This document shows, piece by piece, positions 8,212 through 16,801 of a stretch of DNA of 55,142 nt. The translations under genes were made by a program, and so were the position numbers. Origin of the DNA: Halomicronema sp. CCY15110 (GTDB taxonomy: Bacteria > Cyanobacteriota > Cyanobacteriia > Phormidesmidales > Phormidesmidaceae); assembly GCF_016888165.1 (NCBI RefSeq), contig NZ_JACSWC010000423.1:1-55142 (forward strand). The letters run 5' to 3'. Within the stretch, counting starts at the first letter, position 1. The number at the start of each line of letters is the position of its first letter. The notes under the pieces are model-generated. The model did not search any database, was not told the origin of the DNA, and saw nothing but the letters and a program-made list of their open reading frames with translations.

Positions 8212-9114
8212 ATGAGTAAAAGCCGTCACCAGATTGCTCCCGCTATCACGGCGGATGCCAGGTCGACCCGGGTACTCAGCCGCTGGAGTCGGCCCAAGCA
8301 GCCCTCACGACCGGTCATCATTGTGGGGGTAGCCGCGATGCTCGTGGCCATGATGGCGACTACCGCCTTGGCCGAGATCGCGGATGTTCCGATGTTGGTG
8401 CAAGACGGCGTCACCCCACTACGGCCTAACATGTGGGTGATCGCGGAAGAAGTCGCCCAAGAAAATTTTGCCGAGCAGTTTGGCAGCTTCAATCTCTTTA
8501 TTATTTTCTTTGTGACCTTGGGGCCGCTCAAAGTGATTCCGACCTTTCTCCAGGTGACTTGCCAGGCCGACCGAACCCTCAAGCGACAACTGGCCTGGCG
8601 CAGCACCGCCATGGCCAGCTTTATGGCGTTGGTCGTCGTCCTGATCGGGCAAAACCTGCTGCGGATTTGGCAAATTCAATTACCGGCGTTGATGATTGCC
8701 GGGGGCATTTTGCTCTCCCTGGTGGCCCTCCGGCTGATTTTGGCCCAATACGCCGTGGGCGAATCGGCTACGACCGCCTACGATACGCCGGGGCTGCATT
8801 TAGCCATGACGCCGCTGGCCTTTCCGGCCATTTTGCCCCCCTTCGGCATCGCAATCGCCCTGATGTTGATGGTGCTCTCCACCAATCTGGGGTTCAGCCC
8901 GACCACCCTGATTCTGCTGTTGCTGTTAGTAATGGCCCTGAATTTGGTCTCCATGCTCGCCGCGGTTCCCATCATTAAATTCGTGCGGCCGGTGACGCTC
9001 AGAATCCTGGGATTTTCCTTGGGGGTCATGCAGTTTGCCTTGGGCATTCAATTTATTCTGTTTGCCTTGGAGCTTGAGATCCTGGTGCTGAAACTGTTGC
9101 TCCGGGGGCAATAG
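8212..9114 (+). CDS. MarC family integral membrane protein
   Basis: About 300 residues. A long N-terminal region with one hydrophobic segment (IIVGVAAMLVAMMATTALA, possibly a signal sequence) precedes a six-helix MarC domain. That domain begins FNLFIIFFVTLGPLKVIPTF, the usual motif for the first helix, and ends ILGFSLGVMQFALGIQFIL. MarC proteins are poorly understood; early links to multiple antibiotic resistance were not upheld. I place the start at ATG 8212; codons back to 8104 are open but have no supported start. The N-terminal extension is longer than in typical 200-residue MarC proteins. Confidence 0.8.
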   Translation: MSKSRHQIAPAITADARSTRVLSRWSRPKQPSRPVIIVGVAAMLVAMMATTALAEIADVPMLVQDGVTPLRPNMWVIAEEVAQENFAEQFGSFNLFIIFFVTLGPLKVIPTFLQVTCQADRTLKRQLAWRSTAMASFMALVVVLIGQNLLRIWQIQLPALMIAGGILLSLVALRLILAQYAVGESATTAYDTPGLHLAMTPLAFPAILPPFGIAIALMLMVLSTNLGFSPTTLILLLLLVMALNLVSMLAAVPIIKFVRPVTLRILGFSLGVMQFALGIQFILFALELEILVLKLLLRGQ

Positions 9115-9169
9115 AGTTACGACGCTCAAATCACCGGCAATATTCGTGTCTTTTGAGAACAGAGAGATC

Positions 9170-9745
9170 ATGACCGACCCGACTGCTCCTGGTACTGCCA
9201 GCATCATGCCCAGAATTGCCCAGGTCATTAAGTTAACCCGTTTAATTAGCGTCTTGGCCGTGTTGTCTTCCTTACTCGGTTCACTCGTGATGTTTTGGAT
9301 TGGCACAACCAACACCCTCCAGGCCGTCTTATTGGTGCTAGGCATGGAAGAGCCAGTTCTAGAAGGGAGCCGGATTGATCCGACGGAACTCGCGACGATT
9401 GAACTTTTAGAATGCCTGGATGATTTCCTGGTGGGGTTGGCGTTTTTATACTTTGCCTACGGCATCTACTCCCTATTTATTCAACTCGGATACAAAACGC
9501 CCGATGAGCCTTCCTGGCTGCGGGTCAGTAGTATCGGTACGCTCAAAAAAACCTTGCTGGAACTGTTGGTGGTGCTGTTGACGGTGATTTTTGTAAAAGG
9601 TCTGCTAGAGCGCCTGTCATTCCGGAGCCTGGAATGGACTTATTTGGTCATTCCCCTCTCAATTTTGGCGATCGCTGCTAGCACGCGTCTGCTGCGATTT
9701 GACAGCGAGGAATCGGTCTCAGCTACGGAGGAGGAAGCGAGATGA
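9170..9745 (+). CDS. YqhA family (UPF0114) membrane protein
   Basis: 191 residues with three or four membrane segments. The UPF0114 pattern is visible: an N-terminal helix (LISVLAVLSSLLGSLVMF), LECLDDFLVGLAFLYFAYGIY, and SIGTLKKTLLELLVVLLTVIF followed by FVKGLLE. Function unknown. A purine-rich ribosome site (AGAGAG) stands before ATG 9170. The stop overlaps the start of the MFS gene as ATGA, so the two are probably translated together. Confidence 0.82.
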   Translation: MTDPTAPGTASIMPRIAQVIKLTRLISVLAVLSSLLGSLVMFWIGTTNTLQAVLLVLGMEEPVLEGSRIDPTELATIELLECLDDFLVGLAFLYFAYGIYSLFIQLGYKTPDEPSWLRVSSIGTLKKTLLELLVVLLTVIFVKGLLERLSFRSLEWTYLVIPLSILAIAASTRLLRFDSEESVSATEEEAR

Positions 9746-11202
9746 CAAGTACAGCTTCCCCCATCTCCTTTGAAGAACGCCTGGATACCTCGCCCATTAC
9801 CCGCACCATGTGGTGGCTCTGGCTGCTGTCAGCGGGACTGATCGCCCTGGATGGCTTTGACTTTTTTATCATTGGGGTGGCGATTCCGCTCCTGCGGCAG
9901 GATTTTGGACTGGAGGCGGCGGCGATTGGGGCGGTGGCGACGGCAGCGATCGCGGGGTCCCTCGTCGGTTCCCTCACGTTGGGGCCAATCACCGACCGGG
10001 TAGGACGACAGCTGATGCTGATCGTCGACGTGGCGATTTTTGTCATTGCCACCACTGGCACCGCTCTGGCCTGGGATGCCACGTCGCTGATTGCCTTCCG
10101 CTTTTTGGTCGGCGTCGGTATCGGGGCTGATTACCCCATCAGCGTGTCTTACATCACGGAGAATGTGCCCGCTCGGTTTCGCGGTCGCATGGTGATTGGG
10201 GCCTTTACATTTCAGGCCGTCGGCGCGCTCCTCGGTGCCTTGACCGGGGTCGTTACCCTGTCGATCTTTAAAGTGCTCTATCCCGATACCGACCAGTTCG
10301 CCATTCAATATGCCTGGCGATGGATGCTCGGGGTGGGGGTCTTGCTGGCGGTGGCGGTGGCGATCGTCCGGCTCAGTTTCAGTCTCGAAAGCCCCCGCTA
10401 TTACATCAGTCGAGGCGAATATACCGAAGCCGCCACCGCCGCCACGCAACTGCTCGAAGCCCCCATCTCGATCACCCCAGAGCTAGAACCCCCCATCGCC
10501 ACGGAGCGTCCCACCTTTGGCGAATTATTGAATGCCCAGCATCGTCGCAGTACGCTGTTGGCCTCGGTACCCTGGTTTTTGCAAGACATTGCCACCTACG
10601 GGGTGGGCATCTTTACCCCCGCCATCATCGGTCTGTTGGCCTTTGCGAGCGAGCCCGATTTCCTCAGGCGAGAAATCGACTCGGCGACCGGATCGGCAAT
10701 CGTTGATCTGTTCCTGATTCTGGGATTCATCGGGGCACTGCTCCTGGTTGAAAAACTGGGCCGCATTCGGCTCCAAATCATTGGCTTTGTGGGCATGGCG
10801 GTGGGGTTAGGGATTCTCGCCTCCTCGAGTCTGCTCCCGCCAGGCAGTCGGGGCGAAATTGGGCTAGTGCTCAGCGGCTTTCTGATATTCAACTTATTGA
10901 TGAATGCGGGGCCGAATGCCACCACCTTTTTGCTGTCGGGGGAGGTGTTTCCCACGTCGCTCCGCGCAACGGGGGCGGGGTTTGCCGCTGCTTTTGCGAA
11001 GGCGGGGGCGGTACTTGGGACTTTCGGGTTACCGATTTTGCGGCAATCTTTGGGGGTGCCGTGGCTATTAATTGCACTTTCGGGATGTTGTTTGGTCGCG
11101 GCGTTGCTTACCTTTGTCTTACGGATTGAAACCACCGGGCGATCGCTGGAAACCGTCCAAGCGTTAGCGGCAGCACTGGAAACCGGTACCGGATCGACGT
11201 AG
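9742..11202 (+). CDS. MFS transporter, sugar/aromatic-acid porter type
   Basis: 486 residues with about twelve membrane helices. Family marks are LDGFDFFIIGVAIPLL in helix 1, the loop 2-3 motif GPITDRVGRQLMLI, RFLVGVGIGADYPISVSYI in helix 4, PARFRGR, and SGEVFPTSLRATGAGFAAA in the second half, equivalent to the PESxRG region of sugar porters. The central loop includes ESPRYYISRGEYTEA, as in metabolite:proton symporters. Substrate cannot be read from sequence. The start overlaps the YqhA stop by four bases. Confidence 0.85.
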   Translation: MTSTASPISFEERLDTSPITRTMWWLWLLSAGLIALDGFDFFIIGVAIPLLRQDFGLEAAAIGAVATAAIAGSLVGSLTLGPITDRVGRQLMLIVDVAIFVIATTGTALAWDATSLIAFRFLVGVGIGADYPISVSYITENVPARFRGRMVIGAFTFQAVGALLGALTGVVTLSIFKVLYPDTDQFAIQYAWRWMLGVGVLLAVAVAIVRLSFSLESPRYYISRGEYTEAATAATQLLEAPISITPELEPPIATERPTFGELLNAQHRRSTLLASVPWFLQDIATYGVGIFTPAIIGLLAFASEPDFLRREIDSATGSAIVDLFLILGFIGALLLVEKLGRIRLQIIGFVGMAVGLGILASSSLLPPGSRGEIGLVLSGFLIFNLLMNAGPNATTFLLSGEVFPTSLRATGAGFAAAFAKAGAVLGTFGLPILRQSLGVPWLLIALSGCCLVAALLTFVLRIETTGRSLETVQALAAALETGTGST

Positions 11203-11241
11203 AACGCAAGAACATTTGTAATTTATGGACAAGACGACCAG

Positions 11242-11655
11242 ATGGCGTGGTTAATACATATTGAGGAGTTTTTCTTTGTCCTAGCCGAGGTGGGCCAGGT
11301 CTTGCTAGAGGCGATCGCCATTCTCTGCATATTTATTGGCATTTTGACCACGGCTCAATTGGTCATCAAGCTCCTGCGGCGTCGCCAAGGTGTCCCGTTT
11401 CCCTTCCTGCAAGTGCGCCTCAGATTTGGCCTCTGGCTGGCGATGGCATTGGAATTTCAGCTCGGGGCCGATGTTCTCACGACCACCATTTCTCCGGGGC
11501 GTGAAGAACTGACTCGGCTCGCCGTGATTGCGGTGATTCGGACCTTTTTAAACTACTTCCTGAATAAAGAAATGGAGACCCAAGTAGAACTGCGAGAGCA
11601 GGCTCGAAAGCATAATTATCAAAGTTTGTTAGCGAATGGGCCTGAGAGTGAATGA
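11242..11655 (+). CDS. DUF1622 membrane protein
   Basis: 137 residues with three hydrophobic segments. The DUF1622 core is visible as LLEAIAILCIFIGILTTAQL, then FGLWLAMALEFQLGADVL and TRLAVIAVIRTFLNYFLNKE, followed by a charged tail. Function unknown; members are often next to small stress-related membrane proteins. It follows the MFS gene by 39 bp and overlaps the next DUF202 gene by four bases, so it belongs to the same transcript. Confidence 0.82.
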   Translation: MAWLIHIEEFFFVLAEVGQVLLEAIAILCIFIGILTTAQLVIKLLRRRQGVPFPFLQVRLRFGLWLAMALEFQLGADVLTTTISPGREELTRLAVIAVIRTFLNYFLNKEMETQVELREQARKHNYQSLLANGPESE

Positions 11656-12044
11656 CCATGCAAAATCCATACCCTCCCAATCCCCAGCCGGAACTGGCTC
11701 GCGAGCGTAATCGCATTGCCGCCGATCGCTCGCTGCTGTCATTTATTCGCAGTAGCGTCACTCTGATCAGCATTGGCGTAGGGATCAATCAAGTTTCCAG
11801 CATTTTTGTGCCGATTGTGTCGTACCTCGGCTATTGGATCTACCTGCTAAGCGTTTTGATGGTGGGGGTCGGCGTCATTACCCTCGTCTTTGCGGCCCAC
11901 GATTATCGAGGCGAGCTCAAACGTCTGCAACAGCCAGAGTACTATTTCACGCCGCGCTGGTCGCTTGGGGGCGTTACCGGGTGGATTATTCTGGTGGCTG
12001 GTTTATTGACGCTTCTACGGCTATTGCGAACGCCCGTGTATTGA
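11652..12044 (+). CDS. DUF202 (YidH-like) membrane protein, copy 1
   Basis: About 130 residues. The DUF202 signature starts at ELARERNRIAADRSLLSFIR, with Arg at seven-residue spacing, and continues into three membrane helices. The start could be ATG 11652, overlapping the DUF1622 stop, or ATG 11658; the GAGAG at 11644-11648 is better spaced for the second. Function of DUF202 proteins is unknown. This is the first of four DUF202 domains within 3 kb. Confidence 0.82.
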   Translation: MTMQNPYPPNPQPELARERNRIAADRSLLSFIRSSVTLISIGVGINQVSSIFVPIVSYLGYWIYLLSVLMVGVGVITLVFAAHDYRGELKRLQQPEYYFTPRWSLGGVTGWIILVAGLLTLLRLLRTPVY

Positions 12045-12138
12045 CTTGCCGCCTGAGGCATACGGTTACGGTTAATCACTCCCCCCAGTGTACTGTCCGA
12101 CTAATGAGCCATGCGATCAGTCTGCCTGATCAGTCTGC

Positions 12139-12543
12139 CTACAAAAGCAAGGTGATGACCACCAATCCCAAGATCCCACTCAGGATTACCCCCAGGACAA
12201 CAAAGTGATTCAGCCGCGACACCGACTGCAGAACATAGTCTTCGCGCTCCAGCGATTTAACTTCCAAGCGGTGCTGAACCAATGCCAATGCCAGCAGCGC
12301 CGTGCCCAGTGCAATGAACGCAAGGCTGATGGTATGAGTCAGCGCTTCTCGCTGCAATGGATCCGTGTCCGGCAGCTGTTGGCGTACCCCTTGATAAACG
12401 CGATCAATGGCGACCCCAAAGCCAATCAGCGTGAGCGATTGGCCGATCCAGGCATTCATGGTGCGTTCTGCCGCCGCACGGTTTCGTTCTTTGGCCAACT
12501 CGTTGTTGGTGCCAAACAGCTTGGGGGGTTGATCAGAGCTCAC
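12139..12543 (-). CDS. DUF202 membrane protein, copy 2 (opposite strand)
   Basis: 134 residues with the DUF202 helix NELAKERNRAAAERTMNAWI followed by TLIGFGVAIDRVY and two further membrane helices. It starts with GTG at 12543 behind AGGAGAG near 12554. It is the only minus-strand gene in a 13.6-kb plus-strand block and is convergent with copy 1 and divergent from copy 3. This suggests a local inversion or an independent promoter. The usual third Arg of the signature is replaced by Gly (WIGQS). Confidence 0.82.
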   Translation of the reverse strand: MSSDQPPKLFGTNNELAKERNRAAAERTMNAWIGQSLTLIGFGVAIDRVYQGVRQQLPDTDPLQREALTHTISLAFIALGTALLALALVQHRLEVKSLEREDYVLQSVSRLNHFVVLGVILSGILGLVVITLLL

Positions 12544-12641
12544 GGGGCTAGTCTCTCCTACTGGTGACGATGCCGATACTTGGGTGTATTCTCCGCGCTT
12601 CGTTCAGTGTTCGTTTATTGTTTAACAAAAATATTGCTGTT

Positions 12642-13052
12642 ATGAGTGATGTAAATTCTACCCCTCACGTGCCGAACCCGGGGACTGAACTCGCCAAGGA
12701 GCGGAATCGCGCGGCTGAAGAGCGGACGCTAATGGCTTGGATTCGCACCGCTCTGGCGCTGATTGGTTTCGGCTTTGGTATTGACAGTATCGTCGCGGCG
12801 ATTCAACAGGCTTTAGGCGACGCCGTGAACCCAGCACGCCTGACGCGCCTCTTGGGACTCGCCTTTGTCGCCTTAGGCACCTTCGCCATGCTTTATGCCG
12901 CGATCGATCATCGTCACCAGCTACAGCGCATTCAACGCAATGACTTAGTGTACGTATCGCGGCGATCGCCCGCTTTGATCGTCGCCTATGCCCTAGCCGT
13001 GATTGGCGGTTTAGCCTTTCTCAGTGTGCTGCTCAGTCCGTTACTGCGCTGA
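12642..13052 (+). CDS. DUF202 membrane protein, copy 3
   Basis: 136 residues. ELAKERNRAAEERTLMAWIR and TALALIGFGFGIDSIV are a textbook DUF202 start, with three Arg seven residues apart, followed by two membrane helices. ATG 12642 begins the conserved part; open codons upstream to 12564 read unlike the family. It stands 90 bp before the DUF202-BASS fusion and is most like that protein's DUF202 part. Confidence 0.84.
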   Translation: MSDVNSTPHVPNPGTELAKERNRAAEERTLMAWIRTALALIGFGFGIDSIVAAIQQALGDAVNPARLTRLLGLAFVALGTFAMLYAAIDHRHQLQRIQRNDLVYVSRRSPALIVAYALAVIGGLAFLSVLLSPLLR

Positions 13053-13142
13053 AATCAGCACTGCTGACAGGCCACTACTGGCTCTGATTTCTTGGCTTCT
13101 GACCGAACATCATTCATTTTCTAGAGTCTTCTTGCGATCACT

Positions 13143-14612
13143 ATGACTGAACCTAACCAAACTCCGGCTTCGCATGAGCCCACGCCATCCCAGCCGCCCA
13201 GCAACAATGAACTCGCCATGCAGCGCACCGAAATGGCTCAGCAGCGTACGGGCCTGGCAGAACAACGTACCGAAATGGCCGAAAAGCGCACCGGCCTGTC
13301 GATTCAGCGCACCGACTTAGCCAGCGAGCGGAACGACCTCGCCGAGATTCGTACGGCCTTGGCCCGAGAACGGACACGCGCCGCCGCAGAACGCACTCTG
13401 ATGGCGTGGATTCGCACGGCCCTGTCCATGATCAGCTTTGGCTTTGGCATCGATCGCTTGTTCAAATATCTGGATCAAACCGCAACCAGCAGCGGCATCA
13501 ACGTGCTGACGGAAGAGCGGATCCTCGGGCTAAGTTTAATGTCGTTGGGGTTATTTACCCTGGTGGCAGCGATCATTAACCACTGGCGCATTCTCAAAAA
13601 TATTGAAACCGAAGAGTTTGAATACATGCCAGGGTGGTCACAGGGGTTGGTGGTGGCGGTGGTGCTGCTGTTTTTGGGATTGGCCGCCTTTATTCCATTG
13701 GTCATCAGCGGGGTGACGTTAGGCGAAGTGTTTACCCTCGATAGTCAGGTGTTGCAGACCTTAGCTGCCTTAACGATTTTCCTGCTCATGCTGACCTTAG
13801 GCGTCCAAACAGAACTGTCGGACATGGTCCAACTGTGGCGGCAACCGCAATTGCTCGTTCGGGCTCTCTTCGCGGCGTTGATCTTGTTTCCCATCGGGGC
13901 TAGCGTGATCGGCTACGTCTTATTGCAGGGCACGGCGGCGGCATTACCCGTGGGCCTGGGATTGGTGGTGTTGGCCTCTGCGCCGGGAGCCCCGCTGTTA
14001 ACCACACGGGCTAGTATGGCCGGGGGCAATGTGGCGATCGCCACCAGCTTGCAGGCAACCTTAGCGGCCCTAGCGGTGGTGATGACACCGCTGACATTGC
14101 TCATCTTCACGGCTATGTTTGCCAACGTTGAGGCCAGTAGCGACTTCCTCATCATTGCCAAACAGGTGTTAACCGTGCAGTTTTTACCGTTGGGCTTGGG
14201 GCTCGCGGTGCGTCGCTTCGGGGGCACGGCCGCCGCCAATATTGGGGACCTGCTCACCACCGTAGCCAACACGCTATTTATCGTGCTGGTGGTGTTCTTG
14301 CTCGGTCTTAGCTGGGTCTTACTGCCGACGGTGCCGTGGCGCGGGTTTGCCGTGATTCCCCCGGTGGTGCTGTGGGGATTGGCCTGTGGCCATCTGCTCG
14401 GCGGGCCAGACCTGGGAAATCGTTCGTCCATCGCGACTGGGGTGATTGCTCGTAACGCGGGGCTAGCGATATTTTTGCTGGCGGCCAATGGTGCCCCCCA
14501 ATCGATTCCCACCATCATTGCCTATATGGTGGTCGGGGCCATCACTGCCCTGCCTTACAACATCTGGATTAAACGCCAGCAGGCCGCAGCGGCGGTAGTT
14601 ACCACGGCCTAA
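13143..14612 (+). CDS. DUF202-BASS transporter fusion with Arg-heptad helix
   Basis: 489 residues in three parts. Residues 28-97 hold ten consecutive seven-residue units, each starting with Arg (Arg28, 35, 42, 49, 56, 63, 70, 77, 84, 91), typically R-T-x-x-A-x-x. The last three units are the normal DUF202 signature. Residues 92-190 complete the DUF202 helices. Residues 195-485 form a BASS-like transporter with about nine helices (ASAPGAPLLTTRASMAGG, then ATGVIARNAGLAIFLLA for the crossover). The long cationic amphipathic helix probably lies on the membrane or oligomerises. The two domain calls are good; this combination is not one I know. It overlaps the FGE start by one base, so co-translation is likely. 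Confidence 0.82.
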   Translation: MTEPNQTPASHEPTPSQPPSNNELAMQRTEMAQQRTGLAEQRTEMAEKRTGLSIQRTDLASERNDLAEIRTALARERTRAAAERTLMAWIRTALSMISFGFGIDRLFKYLDQTATSSGINVLTEERILGLSLMSLGLFTLVAAIINHWRILKNIETEEFEYMPGWSQGLVVAVVLLFLGLAAFIPLVISGVTLGEVFTLDSQVLQTLAALTIFLLMLTLGVQTELSDMVQLWRQPQLLVRALFAALILFPIGASVIGYVLLQGTAAALPVGLGLVVLASAPGAPLLTTRASMAGGNVAIATSLQATLAALAVVMTPLTLLIFTAMFANVEASSDFLIIAKQVLTVQFLPLGLGLAVRRFGGTAAANIGDLLTTVANTLFIVLVVFLLGLSWVLLPTVPWRGFAVIPPVVLWGLACGHLLGGPDLGNRSSIATGVIARNAGLAIFLLAANGAPQSIPTIIAYMVVGAITALPYNIWIKRQQAAAAVVTTA

Positions 14613-15706
14613 TGACAACTGCATGGAGAACTCTGGTGGCTTTTATGGTTAGACAACTGCTGGGTCGCTGCGTAGCGATTTCACAATCTGGGGCTCTGTG
14701 GGCGATCGCGGCGAGTTGCCTCCTCCTCGTTGGGGGCGAGTTTTTCGTTGGGTTGGGGGCGATCGTGATCGCCTCCCCGGCCCCCTGTCCCAGTGACATG
14801 GTGTACATCCCCAGCGGCACCTTCACCATGGGGTCTGACAACCCTGACTTTGTGGAAGAAAAAATCGCTGAGGATGTTACCGTCAGCAGCTTTTGCATCG
14901 AGCCCCACGAAGTCACCAATGCCCAGTTCGCCCAGTTTGTGGAGGCGACTGGCTACGTCACCGTCGCCGAGCGCCCCTTGTCGCCAGAGCAGTTCCCTGA
15001 CTTGTCGGCAGCCGAACGGGCACCGGGTTCCCTGGTGTTTACCCCACCCGAAGCGGGGATTCAGCAGGTCGCCTACCTGAGCTGGTGGCGCTGGCTACCG
15101 GGGGCCAACTGGCGGCATCCCTTTGGCCCCAATAGCGACGTTGAGGGCAAAGACAATCATCCCGTCGTCCACATCGCTTACGAAGATGCCGTCGCCTATG
15201 CCGACTGGGCCGATCGCCAACTGCCCACCGAAGCGCAGTGGGAGTATGCGGCTCGCGGCGGCAACGACGAGTGGACTTACACCTGGGGCGAACAATACTC
15301 TGCTCAGCAGGCCAACACCTGGCAGGGCATGTTTCCCTTTTTCAATACCAAGGCAGATGGGCACCTGGGCACTGCGCCCATCATGTCTTATCCGCCCAAT
15401 GACTATGGCCTCTACGACATGACTGGCAACGTGTGGGAACTCACCGCCACCTGGTTCACCCTAAACCATGACCTCATGGCCCATCAGCAAGACCCCAGTG
15501 GCCCCACTCAAGACGTGAGCTATGACCTCAAAAAGCCCATGGATGGAGCGATGCACGTCATCAAGGGAGGTTCTTATCTGTGTGCCAAAAACTACTGTAG
15601 TCGTTATCGTCCGGCGGCCCGCGAATCCCAGGCGTTGGATACCGGAACGACCCACGTCGGGTTCCGTCTAGTGCGCTCGGTCAATGACTCATCCGATTCA
15701 ATCTAA
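14612..15706 (+). CDS. Formylglycine-generating enzyme (sulfatase maturase)
   Basis: 364 residues with an N-terminal membrane segment or signal at about 27-54 and an FGE-sulfatase domain from 58 to the end. Family marks: DMVYIPSGTFTMGSD, EPHEVTNAQFAQFV, LPTEAQWEYAARGG, YDMTGNVWEL and GFRLVRS. The active-site pair is Cys324 and Cys329 in SYLCAKNYCSRYRPAAR, with the same five-residue spacing as true FGEs; many relatives in this superfamily lack it. FGE oxidises the Cys of C-x-[PA]-x-R sites to formylglycine using copper and oxygen. The sulfatase at 2135-3880 has such a site. The start overlaps the upstream stop (TAATG). Confidence 0.9.
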   Translation: MTTAWRTLVAFMVRQLLGRCVAISQSGALWAIAASCLLLVGGEFFVGLGAIVIASPAPCPSDMVYIPSGTFTMGSDNPDFVEEKIAEDVTVSSFCIEPHEVTNAQFAQFVEATGYVTVAERPLSPEQFPDLSAAERAPGSLVFTPPEAGIQQVAYLSWWRWLPGANWRHPFGPNSDVEGKDNHPVVHIAYEDAVAYADWADRQLPTEAQWEYAARGGNDEWTYTWGEQYSAQQANTWQGMFPFFNTKADGHLGTAPIMSYPPNDYGLYDMTGNVWELTATWFTLNHDLMAHQQDPSGPTQDVSYDLKKPMDGAMHVIKGGSYLCAKNYCSRYRPAARESQALDTGTTHVGFRLVRSVNDSSDSI

Positions 15707-16042
15707 ATCGGCCATTGTCACATCGGCCCATCCTGACCTTGATCAGGGCGGCGGCGGCAGCTGACTGGAACTGAGGACTCTTAGAGGTGCCGTGAGCGTC
15801 AATTCCAAGAAAGCGATCGCCGCCCTCATGCCTGGGTCAACGTCAGTTCGACAGACTCGTTTTGCCCTCTCTCCAAACCTCTCTCCCAAAAGGAGAAAGG
15901 CTTCAAACCCTAGTGAATACGTGAGGAATTTTCTGGTGCAGAGTCGTTGGCGAGCATCGGTATCGTTTCATCGAACTCACGTTGGTCAATCAGCAAACCG
16001 CGATCGCGCCTGCGATGAACTCAGCAGCGCCAGGCATGAAGC
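15707..16042. other. Gene-free interval with a low-complexity repeat
   Basis: No convincing gene. An 84-codon plus frame at 15792-16046 is open but has no family resemblance. It runs through a CTCTCCCAAAAGGAGAAAG stretch near 15881-15899 of the kind often scattered between cyanobacterial genes. Confidence 0.4.
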
Positions 16043-16801
16043 CTAAACGTTGGCCTCTAAAGCTGCGATGTAATTGTCGATGTCGTGGTCTGAGAGTCGA
16101 CGGGTGAGAAAGCGCCACGTCCATCGCGAGCCCAACTGTTGCAGTGCTGAAACATGTTCGTAGCCTTGCCACTGACGGGGCACCCGAGTCACGACATCCA
16201 AACCGTAGACAAAGCGATAGCTGTAGGGCACCCGCCGATCAAAAGACTCCACCAGCGCGTCATTGCCGACACGCGGCGAACCGTAGGTGTAGAGCTCAAT
16301 GGCTTGCCCCGTCTCCGCTGCGAGATTGTACTGTATATCCAACGCGGCAATGGTAGCCAGCGCCCCGCCTAAGCTATGTCCCGTAAAAGTTAGCGGGGCT
16401 TGAGGGAAGGCTTTCAGAACCTTGATCAGTTCATCCCGCACGGCAAGATAGGCGGTCATAAAACCAAGGTGAAAGCGCACGTCGGTTTCGGCGGGATCAC
16501 CATATGGGTAATATTGCTGCCGAAGCTGGAAGTTATTACTCCAGTCAGTGAGATTCTTTTCGCTGCCCCGGAAAACCACATAAACAGATTGATCCGTCGG
16601 GACGTAAATGACGGCGGCTTGGGTATCCGTTCGGATCGTCGCTAACGTATCGTTGGGATCCGCATTCTGCTTCTCAGCAATAGGGCTCGTGAGCGGCGTG
16701 ACTTCGCCATTGGGAATGCTGTCAACCACAATCCCGTCCAGTTGTTCATAAATTTCTTTGCTGAGCCGGGCACACAGTAAGGCAACGTCGTTCTTTAACA
16801 T
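16043..16801 (-). CDS. Class 3 lipase-like hydrolase
   Basis: 252 residues of the fungal-lipase (lipase 3) family. The nucleophile elbow is GHSLGG at 141-146 (Ser143). The acid is probably Asp202 in GLDVVTRVP, and the base His239 in LSDHDIDNYI. VVFRGSEKNLTDWSNN near residue 75 is the usual oxyanion-hole region. No signal peptide, so probably cytoplasmic or membrane-surface. The ATG at 16801 lies eight bases after GGAGG on the minus strand, which favours it over upstream codons. Likely acts on acyl esters such as membrane lipids. It stands alone, with its promoter in 16802-17172, where no gene is seen. Confidence 0.87.
   Translation of the reverse strand: MLKNDVALLCARLSKEIYEQLDGIVVDSIPNGEVTPLTSPIAEKQNADPNDTLATIRTDTQAAVIYVPTDQSVYVVFRGSEKNLTDWSNNFQLRQQYYPYGDPAETDVRFHLGFMTAYLAVRDELIKVLKAFPQAPLTFTGHSLGGALATIAALDIQYNLAAETGQAIELYTYGSPRVGNDALVESFDRRVPYSYRFVYGLDVVTRVPRQWQGYEHVSALQQLGSRWTWRFLTRRLSDHDIDNYIAALEANV

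Noticed and set aside
15792-16046. 84-codon plus frame after the FGE gene
   Set aside because: Runs through a common intergenic repeat; composition is unlike the neighbouring proteins.
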